DNA of 64,000 bases. It comes from Megaustenia siamemsis (Eukaryota > Mollusca > Gastropoda > Stylommatophora > Ariophantidae). The DNA lies in NCBI GenBank assembly GCA_032433765.1, contig JAVIAB010000159.1:4070370-4134369 (forward strand), in the 5' to 3' direction. Position 1 is the stretch's first letter. Each line of letters begins with the position of its first letter. The notes beneath the pieces were generated by a model. It searched no databases. It had not been told where the DNA came from and worked only from the letters and a program-made list of their open reading frames with translations. The position numbers were made by a program, and so were the translations under genes. Positions 1-9,679 of this stretch are shown in pieces.

Positions 1-65
1 ATGTAGTCTTGTGACTCTAACCATTTGAATGCCTTGGTCACTGCCATCACCTCCATTGTCATGCT
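1..65 (-). mobile_element. LINE RNase H-domain scrap (group 1)
   Basis: Read on the minus strand, this edge encodes TMEVMAVTKAFKWLESQDY. That resembles the Glu-containing helix of the RNase H domain of non-LTR retrotransposons. It is cut by the window edge on one side and stops where the minisatellite begins on the other. It probably belongs to the same broad group as the fragments at 2256, 8483 and 15690, but it does not overlap them, so this is inference. Confidence 0.5.
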
Positions 66-333
66 ACAAAGATCAACATGGCAAATACTATTCTAAGACA
101 ACAAAAAATATACAAAGATCAACATGACAAATACTATTCTAAGACAACAAAAAATGTACAAAGATCAACATTATAGACAAATACTATTCTAAGACAACAA
201 AAAATTTATAAAGATCAACATTATAGACAAATACTATTCTAAGACAACAAAAAATTTATAAAGATCAACATTATGGACAAATACTATTCTAAGACATAAA
301 AATGTACAAAGAACAACATGATAGGCAAATACT
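66..333. repeat. 46-50 bp minisatellite, about 6 units
   Basis: The phrase ACAAAGATCAACAT (or a one-base variant) recurs at about 66, 112, 158, 208, 258 and 306. Each copy is followed by CAAATACTATTCTAAGACA. Spacing is 46 bp for the first units and 48-50 bp later, where extra bases (TATAG) were gained. The last unit is degenerate. The array ends about 175 bp before the splice acceptor of the zinc-finger exon, so it is probably intronic. Confidence 0.9.
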
Positions 334-490
334 AGTTGGGCTAGTCTGTGGTTGTTTCAATTAATAGTTTAATTTGCCTAATTGATGTTAGTGTTTTTTA
401 GACCTTTCTGCGATTGTTTAAAAAAATAATTTAATTTGTATGACCGGTTTTTTTTTTTAATCTAGTCTTTGACTTGATGTTTCAGTGAAA

Positions 491-507
491 TATTTCATTT
501 CTTTTAG
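491..507 (+). other. Putative 3' splice acceptor of the zinc-finger exon
   Basis: A pyrimidine-rich run (TTTCATTTCTTTTAG) ends in AG at 506-507. The zinc-finger reading frame is closed by a TAG at 505-507 and is open from 508 onward. The frame therefore opens exactly at the predicted acceptor, which favours a phase-0 intron ending here. The poly-T tract at about 449-458 adds to the intronic character. Confidence 0.65.
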
Positions 508-2067
508 GTAAGTCAATGTGAAGGCAGCAGTAGAGATGTCAACTCCATGGTTAAAGAAACTGACAAGATGAGAGAAGTCACAGAAAAGAAGTTGGAGCAG
601 TCTGGTGTTTGTAAGGCTCATAATGATGGTGGCACAACATCAAATGGACGAGCAAGCATGGAGTTAAATCTAATATTGTGTGAGTTAGAAACTGAACTCA
701 GCATGGATGCTGACATTTGTGAGTTACGGGGTAATGATGAGATTAAAACTGATCAAAATGCTCACAAGACAGAGAAGCCACATAACTGTGACGTATGTGG
801 GGCGGGGTTTGTTTCTTGTGCATATCTAAGTAAACATAAAAGAATACATACAGGGGAGAAACCTTACAAATGTGATATGTGTGGTTTACAATTTCTATGG
901 TCAAGTTCTTTAACGATGCACAAGAAAACACATACAGGAGAGAAACCATACAAATGTGATATGTGTAGTATGGGATTTACTGTAAATGGGCAGTTAAAAG
1001 TTCACAAGAGAACACATACAGGAGAGAAACCTTACAAATGTGATGAGTGTGAAATGTGTTTTATTAGAGGTGGTGATTTAACCAGACACAAGACAAAACA
1101 CACAAAGGAGAAACCTTATAAATGTGATGTTTGTGGTGTTGGATTCACTTCCAGTGGTGGTCTCAAAATTCACAAAAGAAAACATACAGGAGAGAAGCCT
1201 TACATGTGTGATGTTTGTGGTGTAGGATTTCTTTCCATTGGGCATCTGAAATCACACAATAGAACACATACAGGAGAGAAACCTTACAAGTGTGACGTAT
1301 GTGGTAAAGCATTTGCTGGGTCAAGTAATCTGAAGACACACAAGCGGTTTCAACATATGAAGGAAAGACGTTACAAATGTGATGTATGTGGTGCATTATG
1401 TTTAAGGAGTACAGATTTACAAGTTCATATGAGGACACATACAGGAGAAAGACCATTCATCTGTAATATGTGTGGTGTACAGTTCACACGGAGAGATCAT
1501 CTTAAAGTTCATAAGAGAAGACATACAGGAGAAAGACCTTTCAAATGTGATGTATGTGGGATAGCATTTATTGAGAGTGGTTCTCTTTGCGCACACAAGA
1601 GAACACATACAGGAGAGAAACCTTACAAATGTGATGTATGTGGCTCTGGTTTTGGTGATAACAGTTCTCTTTTAAAGCATAAAAAAATACATACTGGAGA
1701 GAAACCTTACAAATGTGATGTTTGCGGAGCAGCTTACACTGTAAGCATTGCTCTGAAGAAACATAAAGTAATCCACACAGGGGAGAAGCCTTACAAGTGT
1801 AATGTGTGTGGCTTACAATTTCCGTGGTCAAGTTCTTTAACTATTCACAAGAGAGCACACACGGGGGAGAGACCATACAAGTGTGATGTGTGTGAAGTAG
1901 GATTTGCTAGCAATGGGCAGCTGGCTATCCATAAGAGAACACACACAGGAGAGCGACCATACAAGTGTGATGTGTGTGGTTCTCGGTTTACCCGATCTCA
2001 TCATCTGAAGATTCACCAGAGAATACACACCAGAGATGGGCCCGTGAATGTGAAGGAAAATAGGTGA
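508..2067 (+). CDS. C2H2 zinc-finger protein, 15 fingers, terminal exon
   Basis: This encodes a poly-C2H2 zinc-finger protein, probably a nuclear DNA-binding regulator. From the first ATG (547) it is 506 residues, but the frame continues upstream to the splice acceptor at 507. The ATG has a poor context (T at -3), so 547 may be an internal Met and the true start may lie in an upstream exon. Residues 1-78 are a hydrophilic, Glu/Lys-rich leader without a recognisable SCAN, KRAB, BTB or ZAD domain. Residues 79-494 hold 15 consecutive fingers (C-X2-C-X12-H-X3-H) joined mostly by TGEKP or TGERP linkers. Finger 7 has H-X4-H (HKRFQH) and the linker after it is atypical (MKERR). The linker after finger 4 reads TKEKP. 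Finger 8 has lost the usual core Phe. A 12-residue tail follows. No lesion is visible, so the gene looks functional. No orthologue can be named from sequence alone. Confidence 0.93.
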   Translation, partial: VSQCEGSSRDVNSMVKETDKMREVTEKKLEQSGVCKAHNDGGTTSNGRASMELNLILCELETELSMDADICELRGNDEIKTDQNAHKTEKPHNCDVCGAGFVSCAYLSKHKRIHTGEKPYKCDMCGLQFLWSSSLTMHKKTHTGEKPYKCDMCSMGFTVNGQLKVHKRTHTGEKPYKCDECEMCFIRGGDLTRHKTKHTKEKPYKCDVCGVGFTSSGGLKIHKRKHTGEKPYMCDVCGVGFLSIGHLKSHNRTHTGEKPYKCDVCGKAFAGSSNLKTHKRFQHMKERRYKCDVCGALCLRSTDLQVHMRTHTGERPFICNMCGVQFTRRDHLKVHKRRHTGERPFKCDVCGIAFIESGSLCAHKRTHTGEKPYKCDVCGSGFGDNSSLLKHKKIHTGEKPYKCDVCGAAYTVSIALKKHKVIHTGEKPYKCNVCGLQFPWSSSLTIHKRAHTGERPYKCDVCEVGFASNGQLAIHKRTHTGERPYKCDVCGSRFTRSHHLKIHQRIHTRDGPVNVKENR

Positions 2068-2255
2068 TGTGAGATGTCATTTTTGTTGAAAATTGTTGGA
2101 TGTAAAGAAAAAGAGATGTGATGTGTGATTTAACTGAAAATTGTTGAATGTAAAGAAAAAGAGATGTCATGTGTGATTTAGCTGTAAATGGTTGAATGTG
2201 AAGAAAAAGAGATGTGATGTGTGATTTAGCTGAAAATGGTTGAATGTGAAGGTAA
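2066..2255. repeat. 48-bp minisatellite just after the zinc-finger stop
   Basis: About four copies of a 48-bp unit built from GAGATGTGATGTGTGATTTA, then GCTGAAAATTGTTGAATG, then TGAAGAAAAA. The array starts within a few bases of the TGA stop, so the 3' UTR probably runs into it. Degenerate copies reappear at 2731-2855 beyond a retroelement fragment, so the array was split by that insertion. Confidence 0.85.
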
Positions 2256-2730
2256 AGTGGAGTTTTATTCTTCTTTTGCACTCATGGCTTATTCAGACTA
2301 GGATTCCAGACTCTCTTATGAAGGTTGTTGTCTGTTTCAGTGATTTGGGTGGCCTGTAAAGTTTTTTTTTTCCAGGGAGGTGGGTGTGGGTCACATTGTT
2401 CTCCTCAGGTCAGTGTACGGGGGACAATCCTGTAGAATGTGTTATGTTGTTATGTCAACCAGGGTACAGTGGGCTGGTAGTTCCTATTATGAGTTTGATG
2501 AACATGTAATATCTCATTCTGTTGTGGCCAGTGTGTAGGCGAAGTATGATGACTTGATCCCTCTTTCATAGTTGGAGGTATCCATCCCTCTCGTTATACT
2601 TTGGGTGTTCTTGTTTCCATGTTTCATGGTACTGGCCTTTAATGGTGGATTTGGCTTCATCTTAGCTGACCTGATGGTTCTCTTGTGGTAATCTTTTTTC
2701 CTCCTTGGCTAGTTTGTTTGCACATTCAAG
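2256..2730 (-). mobile_element. LINE 3' end, RNase H tail (group 1), antisense
   Basis: The reverse complement is colinear with 8632-9105. Both contain the end of an RNase H domain (the NECAD motif, here ECAN), then AACAAGAACACCCAAAGT, a run ending in CAAGTCATCATACT, and a C-terminal stretch ending in GGAATCCTAGTCT. The copy is broken by several stops and frameshifts. It is 5'-truncated within the RNase H domain and sits in the middle of the 48-bp minisatellite. It is a dead fragment. Confidence 0.8.
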
Positions 2731-2855
2731 TAGAGATGTGATTTGTCTGAAAATGTTTGAATGTGGGTGAAATGAAGAGGTGTGATATGTGATTTATCTC
2801 AAAGTATGTGAATGTGAAAGAAAAGAGATGATGTGATATGTGATTTAGCTCCATC
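2731..2855. repeat. Right-hand remnant of the 48-bp minisatellite
   Basis: Two to three degenerate units (GAGATGTGATTTGTCTGAAA, then GATATGTGATTTATCTCAAA) continue the 2066-2255 array on the far side of the LINE fragment. They are more diverged than the left part. Confidence 0.75.
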
Positions 2856-3164
2856 TACAGCAAAAAATACATGGTGTAGCAACTTTAGGTCCATTACATT
2901 CAACAAAAGATTTGCAGCATAACACACACACACATCCATGATATATCAAGAATCCATGATGTATGAACAATAGATTGTTGTATATCACAACAAGAGATCC
3001 TTAAGAAACCATTGTCAATGGGTCAAGGGCCCTTCATCAACAAATTCCTATTGCATCAACTCCAGGCCAATTATAGAAACACTATTAAGAGTGTAAAAAT
3101 TTGTAATCCCCATTCTTAAAATTGATTCATGATATGAGCTGATTCATTTCATTTTATAATCAGT
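2856..3164. other. Unassigned intergenic stretch
   Basis: AT-rich sequence with a short CA run near 2922-2933. No open frame, repeat or element end is recognisable. Confidence 0.5.
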
Positions 3165-3202
3165 GATTGAGCTGACATTTTTATTGTATTAAACAACTCT
3201 CT
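3165..3202. repeat. Left flank of the 41-bp repeat, with target site
   Basis: GAGCTGACATTTTTATTGT matches the unit of the array at 3900-4130. It ends in AAACAACTCTCT (3191-3202), which is repeated exactly at 3888-3899 on the other side of the LINE. It is the left target-site duplication. Confidence 0.8.
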
Positions 3203-3887
3203 AATACTAATCTAATTACTCTCTAATTACTTTACCTATCTTGGAAGTCACATTGATTGAGAAGGGGATACAAGCAAAGAAATTAGAATCAGAATAGCTA
3301 AACCAGCAATGTCGTTTAGAAGCCTTGAACAGTTGTGGAAATCAAAACTCATCAGCACAAACACAAAACTTAGACTATTCAAATCAAATGTACTATCAAC
3401 CCTTACGTATGTGTGTGAAAGCTGGAAAACAACAAAAGATATAGAAACAAAGTTGAACGCATTCTAAATAAATGTCTATGGAAAATACTTGGTATAGCGT
3501 GGAACGAATTCAAAACAAACGAGGAAATTAGAGAAATCGCCAATCAACCACTAATATCTTCAGTAATAAAGAAAAGACGATGGTCATACGTTGGACATGT
3601 GATGAGAAGAGATAATAACCGAATAACAAAGCAAGCCCTCATATGGGAAACAACAGAAAAGAGGAAGACCCAGGGAGACACTGAGAAGAACATTGATGAG
3701 AGAGGCAAGAGCAGCAGGATTCGGCTCCCTCAGTGAGATAGAGCTACTTGCACAGAACAGAGACAGATGGCGAGATTTGATAAAATATCTTTAAAAGAAA
3801 ACTGCTAGAACAAAAATTCAGATAAGAGAGGGAGTATCTTGGTCTACGCCCTATGGGCCGGCTACCTAAAGGTCAATAGATAGATAG
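3203..3887 (+). mobile_element. 5'-truncated LINE (group 2) with 12-bp target duplication
   Basis: The frame beginning near 3231 reads YLGSHID, a stop, then EGDTSKEIRIRIAK and later LEQLWKSKLIS. This is the typical post-polymerase region of an endonuclease/reverse-transcriptase LINE. Past a frameshift near 3465 the other frame gives KCLWKILGIAW and KKRRWSYVGHVMRRDN. The 3' end carries CTATGGGCCGGCT and finishes in a short GATA-type tail. Identical 12-bp flanks (AAACAACTCTCT) show insertion by target-primed reverse transcription of a severely 5'-truncated copy. It is inactive now. Confidence 0.88.
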
Positions 3888-4130
3888 AAACAACTCTCTG
3901 AAAAGGAGGTTTGTTTTTGAGCTGACATTCTTATTGTTTCAAAAAAAATTATCTAATATAGGAGGTTTGTGATGGAGCTGACATTCATATTGTGTCATGA
4001 TGGAGGTTTGTGATGGAGCTGACATTCATATTGTGTTGTGATGGAGCTGACATTTATATTGTGTCATGATGGAGGTTTGTGTCATGAAGGAAATTTGTGA
4101 TGGAGCTGACATTCTTATTGTGTCAAACAC
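3888..4130. repeat. 41-bp minisatellite, degenerate
   Basis: Several copies of GGAGGTTTGTGATGGAGCTG followed by ACATTCATATTGTGTCATGA, with partial units and small deletions. The first 12 bp (3888-3899) are the right target-site duplication of the LINE at 3203-3887. The short frame at 4066-4257 reads through repeat and is not a gene. Positions 4131-4364 hold nothing recognisable. Confidence 0.8.
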
Positions 4131-4364
4131 CCATTTGATGACTGATGTTTTCATTCAAAGTTGGTGTATGTGTGTTGCCACTCCTATTTGTATTGCTGTA
4201 AAGTGCTCCCTGTTGCCTACATCATTAAACACTTTACACTACAATGAAAGCTATTGATTGAAATTGAACCATTCACTGAAAGCTACTCTCATCAGTTGTC
4301 AGTGGTTGGAAGGTCGTAGTTAATTATTATAACATTAATTGTTTTATCACATCTTCTCAGGTGT

Positions 4365-4449
4365 TTGAATCAAATATGTAACAATTATTAATCACATATT
4401 TATATTAACTATTAATCACCTCATATGTTACAGTTGTTAATCACCTCAT
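4365..4449. repeat. Left part of the 24-25 bp minisatellite
   Basis: Units resembling CACCTCATATGTTACAG then TTGTTAAT occur here and resume at 4888, on the other side of a LINE fragment. The left copies are more AT-rich and degenerate than the right ones. Confidence 0.75.
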
Positions 4450-4887
4450 TCAATCTTCATTCCAACAATGTGCTACCATTGTCAGTCCTGGACCCTAGAT
4501 ATAAGAACAATAATAAAAATAACCTCAGCTGAGATGATATATGTTAGATGAATGACAGGGAAAAGCCTGAGAGACAAGATCAGAAATAAAGAATTGAGAA
4601 AAAAAGTTAGGAATAATCTCCGCCATAGAATATATATAAAGAAAAAACATATAAAATGGTTTGGCCATGTGGCAAGGCAGAAAGATCAAAACGCAACACA
4701 ACAAGCCTTCAATCAACATTGTGAGAACACTAGACCCAGTAGCCAACCACAAAAAAGATGGATAGATGGAATATTAGAAACCCTAGAAAACATAACAGTT
4801 GTAGAGGTGAACATAAAAGCAAAAGAAAATTACATCTTCCCTCAATGTTGAAAGGCAAATGAGGAAGGAAAGATGAAGAAGAAGAAC
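4450..4887 (+). mobile_element. LINE 3' end (group 3) inserted in a minisatellite
   Basis: An open frame at 4552-4851 (99 codons) encodes a Lys/Arg-rich segment with HIKWFGHVARQKDQNATQQAF and RWIDGILETLE. This matches the C-terminal tail of LINE reverse transcriptases (pattern W-GHV-R ... RW-D-I). The 3' end is GAAGAAGAAGAAC. The same element occurs antisense at 7650-8105, 12145-12540 and about 20050-20218. CACCTCAT stands on both sides (4442-4449 and 4888-4895) and could be a target duplication, but the host repeat itself contains that word, so this is uncertain. Confidence 0.8.
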
Positions 4888-5245
4888 CACCTCATATGTT
4901 ACAATTATTAACTACTTATGTGTTACAGTTATTAACTACTTATGTGTTACAGTTATTAACACCTCATGTGTTACAGTTGTTAACACCTCATGTGTTACAG
5001 TTGTTAATCACCTCATGTTTTAAAGTTATTAACCACTTCATATGTTACAATTGTTAAACAACTCATATGTTGCAGTTGTTAATTACCTTATGTGTTATAA
5101 TCATTCACCTCATGTGTTACTGTTCTAATTACCACATATATTACAGGTCTTAATTACCTAATATATTACAATTGATCACCTCATATGTTACATTTGTTAA
5201 CCACCTCATGAATTGCAGTTAATCACCTCATGTGTTACAGTTATG
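4888..5245. repeat. 24-25 bp minisatellite, about 14 units
   Basis: Repeated CACCTCATGTGTTACAG followed by TTGTTAAT, with unit-to-unit substitutions and some 18-22 bp short units. It continues the array at 4365-4449. Confidence 0.9.
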
Positions 5246-5814
5246 TTAAACCAGGAACTTTAATAAGAGACTTTCACTCAGAGATTCTGTGTTTGTGTCC
5301 ATATATCTATCATTCTGACTCTGTCTCTACATTTTTATATCCAAGTCTCAACATTTATATCTCCATCCATGTCTCAACATTTATTTTTCCATCCATATCT
5401 CTACATTTATAGTCCATGCCTTTGTGTGCTCTGAGTTCACGCGAGGCTTCCTGCTATGCTCTCCAACCAGAGAGGGCTAGACATTGGATCTCCTCACCTA
5501 AAAACCAAGGAGTGGCTAAAGCCAAAAGGAAACTGCTGAGAATTTTGTGTGAATAGCTTCTTTATACTTTTCTAGCCAGCAGCCATGCACTCAGTGTGTC
5601 TCTCTCCACACAGGCAGATATTCTCCCACTTCAGAAGTACTGTCATTTTTTATTGTTGTAAGTTTTAGCTTTTTTTTTTTTTGATAGACTTGTTTACTTT
5701 TTATTTATTTCCTATAAATTTTGCTCCAACAGTAGTCATTTTTGACCTACTCTTTTTGATTTGCAATTATCAAGAGTTCTTTAACTTGCACATATGGCCT
5801 CATGATTTTGGTAA
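5246..5814. other. Mixed non-coding stretch
   Basis: Contains a short degenerate repeat at about 5310-5412 (CTCAACATTTATATCTCCAT-like units of about 27 bp, roughly four copies). At 5470-5520 there is a remnant (AGAGGGCTAGACATTGGATC) similar to the tail of the LINE piece at 5960-6010. A T-rich tract with a T14 run lies near 5670-5720. The 60-codon frame at 5230-5412 is repeat read-through. Confidence 0.55.
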
Positions 5815-6040
5815 AAGAGGCAGACCAATACTAACATGGGCATGTAACATCAAAAGATGAACAAGTCAGCCTATGACAAGATGCACCATCAAAGCAAAGA
5901 GTCAGAGCGAAATGGCACTCTATAGTAGCCAAAATTTGATGCGGAGACGGCACTCGATGATAATGATCCGAGAGGACTAGACACTGAATCTCACTACCCA
6001 CAGACCAAGGGTGGGTAAAGGTATGAAGAAACCATGTATT
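5815..6040 (+). mobile_element. LINE 3' tail (group 4)
   Basis: Starts with a GKRGRP-type sequence (AAAAGAGGCAGACC), as in reverse-transcriptase C-termini. It continues with AACATCAAAAGATG and GCGGAGACGGCACTC. It matches the reverse complement of the tail of 6775-7545, which fixes its orientation. Only the extreme 3' part survives, with stops in every frame. Confidence 0.65.
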
Positions 6041-6057
6041 TGATTTTTTTTTTTTTT

Positions 6058-6300
6058 ATTGATCCCCACCACTCCTAGTGGTGCTCCTGAAAACAGTCTA
6101 TCTGGTCTGGGGAAGGTAGGGATCGAAAAAGGAAAGCTACTCAGTACTCAAACTTGCCATGCAGAAATCTGATGTATTGGGCCAAAAAAACACAAATCTA
6201 CTGCAAATCACAAGGCAACGACACACACTTAACATCCATTTAAGGGCAAATGACAAAAAGAGAATTACTCGCTCCATGGGCTGGCAGATAAACAAACATG
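6058..6300 (+). repeat. Dispersed repeat, unidentified family, copy 1
   Basis: Aligns along most of its length with the reverse complement of 16205-16475. Shared words include GGGATCGAA, AGTACTCAAA, a GCAGAA...GATGT segment and CTTTTAATGG/CATTTAAGGG. It has no coding capacity and could be a SINE or another non-autonomous element. I do not recognise the family. The 70-codon antisense frame at 6137-6349 is accidental. Confidence 0.6.
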
Positions 6301-6309
6301 CCTCCATGT

Positions 6310-6690
6310 CTGACGATGTAAGTTCCCAGTAAGTTACAGGTTCTGACAAGCAAGCATGTTTGTTCCAAGTGAATTATGTGGTCTGCAAGCAAGCATGTTT
6401 GTTACCAGTGAGTTGCAGGTTCTGACAAGCAAGCATGTTTGTTCCCAGTGAGTTATGGGGTCTGACAAGCAAGCATGTTTGTTCCCAGTGAGTTACATGG
6501 TCTGACAAGCAAGCATGTTTGTTCCCAGTGAGTTGCAGGTTCTGACAAGCAAGCATGTTTGTTCCCAGTGAGTTACATGGTCTGACAGGCAAGCATGTTT
6601 GTTCCCAGTGAGTTACGTGGTCTGATAAGCAAGCATGTTTGTTCCCAGTGAGTTATGGTGTCAGACAAGCAGGCATGTTTGTTTAAAAGC
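6310..6690. repeat. 40-bp minisatellite, about 9 units
   Basis: The core CAAGCATGTTTGTTCCCAGT recurs at about 6351, 6389, 6429, 6469, 6509, 6549, 6589, 6629 and 6669. It is followed by GAGTTGCAGG or GAGTTACATGG and TCTGACAAG. Most units contain GTGAGT, and the degenerate first unit has GTAAGT. The antisense 72-codon frame at 6374-6592 is repeat read-through. Confidence 0.95.
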
Positions 6691-6774
6691 GTCCGCATTG
6701 ACATGATTGCTGTATGAGTGAGAAGTGGTGATATTGTTCTACATATTTCCTATAAATGCATGAAATGTGTCTTG

Positions 6775-7545
6775 GAATACTGGGTCACATTTATTCAACA
6801 TTGAGTGCCATTTCCGCATCAAAGGTTGGCTACCATGTAATGCCATTCCGCTCTGCCTCTTGCTTTGATAATGCAGGTTGTCATAGATTGACTTGTCCAT
6901 CTTTTGATGTTACTCGTCCATGTTAGTTTTGGTCTGCTTCTGCCTCTCTTACCTTGTATTTTCCCTTTGAAGATTACTTTTAGTAGGCTGCTGTGTTTTC
7001 AACATGCCATAAAAATCTCGTTTATCTTGTTTGAATTGTGTTTAGTAGCTCTATTTTCATTTTTAATTGTTTTAAGACTTATTTGTTTTCTTTTCTTTCC
7101 ATCCAATTCTTCTATACATCCACATTTCAAAGGCTTCCATTTTCTGTTCTGTTTTCTTGTCTAATGTCCATGTTTCTGCACCAAATAGCAATGTTGAGAA
7201 AATATTACTTTCTGCTATTCTTAGTTTTAGCCCTGGTGATGTCATGATCATAGTATGTTCTTCATGACATTAAAATTACTGTTTGCCATTCCTATTCTTT
7301 TGTTTGTTTCAATTTTACATTTTCTATCACTGGCCGTAGTATGTCCAAGGTAGTTGTAGCTCTGAACTATCTCCGGTCTTCAATTCTTTTGTCCTTTTAT
7401 ATCCACTTGTAGGTTTTGAGTATTTTCTTTGTTTATGATCATAGTTAGTCTTTTTGATATTCATATCTGATCCATATATTTTGTTTGTCATGTTTATTTC
7501 ATTAAGTAATTGTTGTAGATCTTGATTTTCTGCTGGTAATACAGT
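6775..7545 (-). mobile_element. LINE reverse-transcriptase piece (group 4), antisense
   Basis: On the minus strand the sequence begins just after the catalytic YxDD position, with TVLPAENQDLQQLLNEIN and MNIKKTKTMIINKEN. This is the usual ADDTVL/MN-KTK region of LINE polymerases. It continues, through many frameshifts, into WTLDKKTEQKMEAFEMWMYR and the 3' tail shared with 5815-6040. The copy is 5'-truncated at the polymerase active site and non-functional. Confidence 0.8.
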
Positions 7546-7557
7546 CTATATATATGG

Positions 7558-7649
7558 TCTTTGACTCAACAACAGAAATGACAATTAACTGTCGAGATCG
7601 AAAGTTGTGGAGAGACATAATCACCTACACCAGCAGGCATGGTACTTAA
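7558..7649 (+). mobile_element. LINE C-terminal scrap (group 5-like), sense
   Basis: Encodes EMTINCRDRKLWRDIITYTS then RHGT and a stop. This matches the extreme C-terminus (CRDRxxWRxxI...HGT, stop) of endonuclease/RT LINEs. It is squeezed between two antisense LINE pieces, showing nested or rearranged insertion. Confidence 0.65.
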
Positions 7650-8105
7650 TGATATTCTGCTTCTTCTTTCCTTCCTCATCTGCCTTTCAGCGTCGAGGGG
7701 AGATATAATTTGCAGTCTTTTGCTCTTCTGTTCGCCTCTGCTGCTGTTATGTTTCCTAGTGCTTCTAATATTCCATCTGGTGTTTTCACAACGTTTGTTG
7801 CAGGCTCATTGTGTTGTGTTTTGATCTTTCTGCCTTGTCACGTGGCCAAACCATTTTATCTGTTGTTTCTTTATATATTCAATGGCGGGGTCTATTCCTA
7901 GCTTTTTTTCTCAGTTCTTCATTTCTGATCGTATCTCTCAGATTGTTTCCTGTCATTCGTCTAACACATTTCATCTCTGTAGATGTTATTTTTCTTATGT
8001 TCTTGCATCTAGGGTCCAGGTCTGGCAATGGTAGCACAACGTTGGGATGAAGATTGTATTGTATAGTGCTAGTTTTGCCTCCAGAGTTATTTCCTTGTTG
8101 GACAA
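7650..8105 (-). mobile_element. LINE 3' end (group 3), antisense
   Basis: The reverse complement is colinear with 4450-4887: GTGCTACCATTGCC, ATGACAGGAAACAATCTGAG, AAATGGTTTGGCCACGTG and GAAAGGCAGATGAGGAAGG. It extends further 5' than the 4450 copy by about 55 bp. Multiple stops show it is dead. Confidence 0.8.
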
Positions 8106-8194
8106 AATGAGATGAGAAGACTTATTGACATTAATTGTCAAAAATGCACAGTACCTTCCTCATTTAAAAAAAAAATCTGCTTTTGCCTGAGCTG

Positions 8195-8482
8195 TTCTGC
8201 ATTTCACCTCTGTTGTACATCTACCATCTCATCTCTGTTGTACATCTACCATCTCATCTCTGTTGTACATCTACTATCTCACCTCTGTTGTACATCTACC
8301 ATCTCATCTCTGTTGTACATCTACCATCTCATCTCTGTTGTACATCTACCATCTCATCTCTGTTGTACATCTACAATCTCACCTCTGTTGTACATCTACC
8401 ATCTCATCTCTGTTGTACATCTACCATCTCATCTCTGTTGTACATCTACCATCTCATCTCTGTTGTACATCTACTTTCTGAG
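8195..8482. repeat. 25-bp minisatellite, about 11 units
   Basis: Nearly perfect head-to-tail copies of CTCTGTTGTACATCTACC followed by ATCTCAT. Because 25 is not a multiple of three, a forward frame cycles through all phases every 75 bp. That creates the repetitive open frames at 8112-8849, 8183-8485 and 8263-8481. None is a gene on its own. Confidence 0.95.
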
Positions 8483-9105
8483 TAAAATACAAACCGATGC
8501 ACTGTCAGTCCTCTCAGCTCTAAAAACACACAGGAACAGTGAGCTAGGTGACATGAAAACAACCCTTGACCAATTGGACAATAACTTCAAGAAAGTGATC
8601 GTCCAGTGGATACAATCACGCTGCAATATACAAGGAAACGAATGCGCAGACAAACTAAGGAGGGAGGGATATTATCACAAGAGAACCATCTGGTCAACTA
8701 TGATGAAGCCAAACCCATCATCAAAGGCCAGTATCATGAAAAATAGAAACAAGAACACCCAAAGTGTAACGAGAGGGACGGATACCTCCAACTATCAAGG
8801 AGGGGTCAAGTCATCATACTACCCATACACATTGACCACAGCAGAATAAGAAACATATGTTCACCAAACTCGAAATAGGAGCTACCAGCCAATATCACTG
8901 TACCCTGGATAACATGACAACAAAACACGTTATACAGGATTGCCTCTGGTACATAGACCTGAGGAGGACAATGTGGCCCAGACATACCTCCCTGAAAGGA
9001 AAACTCTACGGATCAACCGACTCACTGAAAACGACATCAGCCTTCATAAGCAAGTCCGGAATCCTAGTCTAAATGAGCCATGATCGCAGCAGAAGAAGAA
9101 TCTAT
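8483..9105 (+). mobile_element. LINE 3' end with RNase H domain (group 1)
   Basis: From about 8490 the frame reads IQTDALSVLSAL and then VQWIQSRCNIQGNECADKL. This is the TDS-x-S and WIPGHxGIxGNExAD region of a retrotransposon RNase H. After a stop at 8847 a second frame (8857-9072) gives a C-terminal segment with HVIQDC, LWYIDLRRTMWP and KLYG. This matches the C/H-containing tail that follows RNase H in these LINEs. The junction with the 25-bp minisatellite is abrupt at about 8483. It is an inactive 5'-truncated copy. Confidence 0.85.
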
Positions 9106-9284
9106 GTGGACGTATTTATTCCATTTCATGACCCTTGGCAGAGGTTTGCACTCACTGTTCTGGTTATTATTGTATATATATGTACGTCATTTTAAACAAA
9201 TTTAATGTGGGGGCCCCTTTGTCTTGCCCTTTTTCCTATATGCCAACGTGTTTATTTTGCTTAATTGTTAATTCACCCCTGCTT

Positions 9285-9675
9285 ACGACTAAACATGAAA
9301 GAAAGCTTGTCACCACCGAGACGCGATGTCTGAGAAAAGCGCCTGGATTGACCAGAAAAGACAGTCAGAAATGATATTATACAAGAAAGTGTAGGCAATA
9401 AACCAATCCCAAGCTACATACAGAAGCAACAAAGAAACTGATTTGCCATCCATAAAGAATGTCATGTGAATCATTACATACAAAGCGTGTATTAAAAGAG
9501 GAGAAAGGAGAAGATCAAGAGGCAGATCCAGAGTAAAATGGACAAACAACATCAAAGAAACGTTACAACAACGGCAATCGTCAATGAGAGAAGCCGCCAA
9601 AAGGGTGGGAACCAAAACTTTGTATCTCCCTCGAAGAACGGGTGCAAGAGGAAGTAAAGAAAGAAGAGTTTAACA
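9285..9675 (+). mobile_element. LINE C-terminal fragment (group 5)
   Basis: Encodes ERKLVTTETRCLRKAPGLTR and, after frameshifts, RRRSRGRSRVKWTNNIKETL, EAAKRV and RRTGARGSKERRV with a stop. This is the LR-ILG-TR ... RGRPR-RW-D-I ... RAGARGSKERR arrangement of LINE reverse-transcriptase C-termini. It is dead. Positions 9106-9284 hold nothing recognisable. Confidence 0.7.
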
Positions 9676-9679
9676 TATA

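Noticed and set aside
743..2281. Several 60-97 codon antisense frames across the zinc-finger exon
   Set aside because: They mirror the repeated finger and linker codons on the opposite strand (and the 48-bp repeat beyond 2068) and have no independent motif.
8112..8849. A 245-codon frame
   Set aside because: Its first half is the 25-bp minisatellite read through and its second half is a LINE RNase H fragment. It is not one gene.
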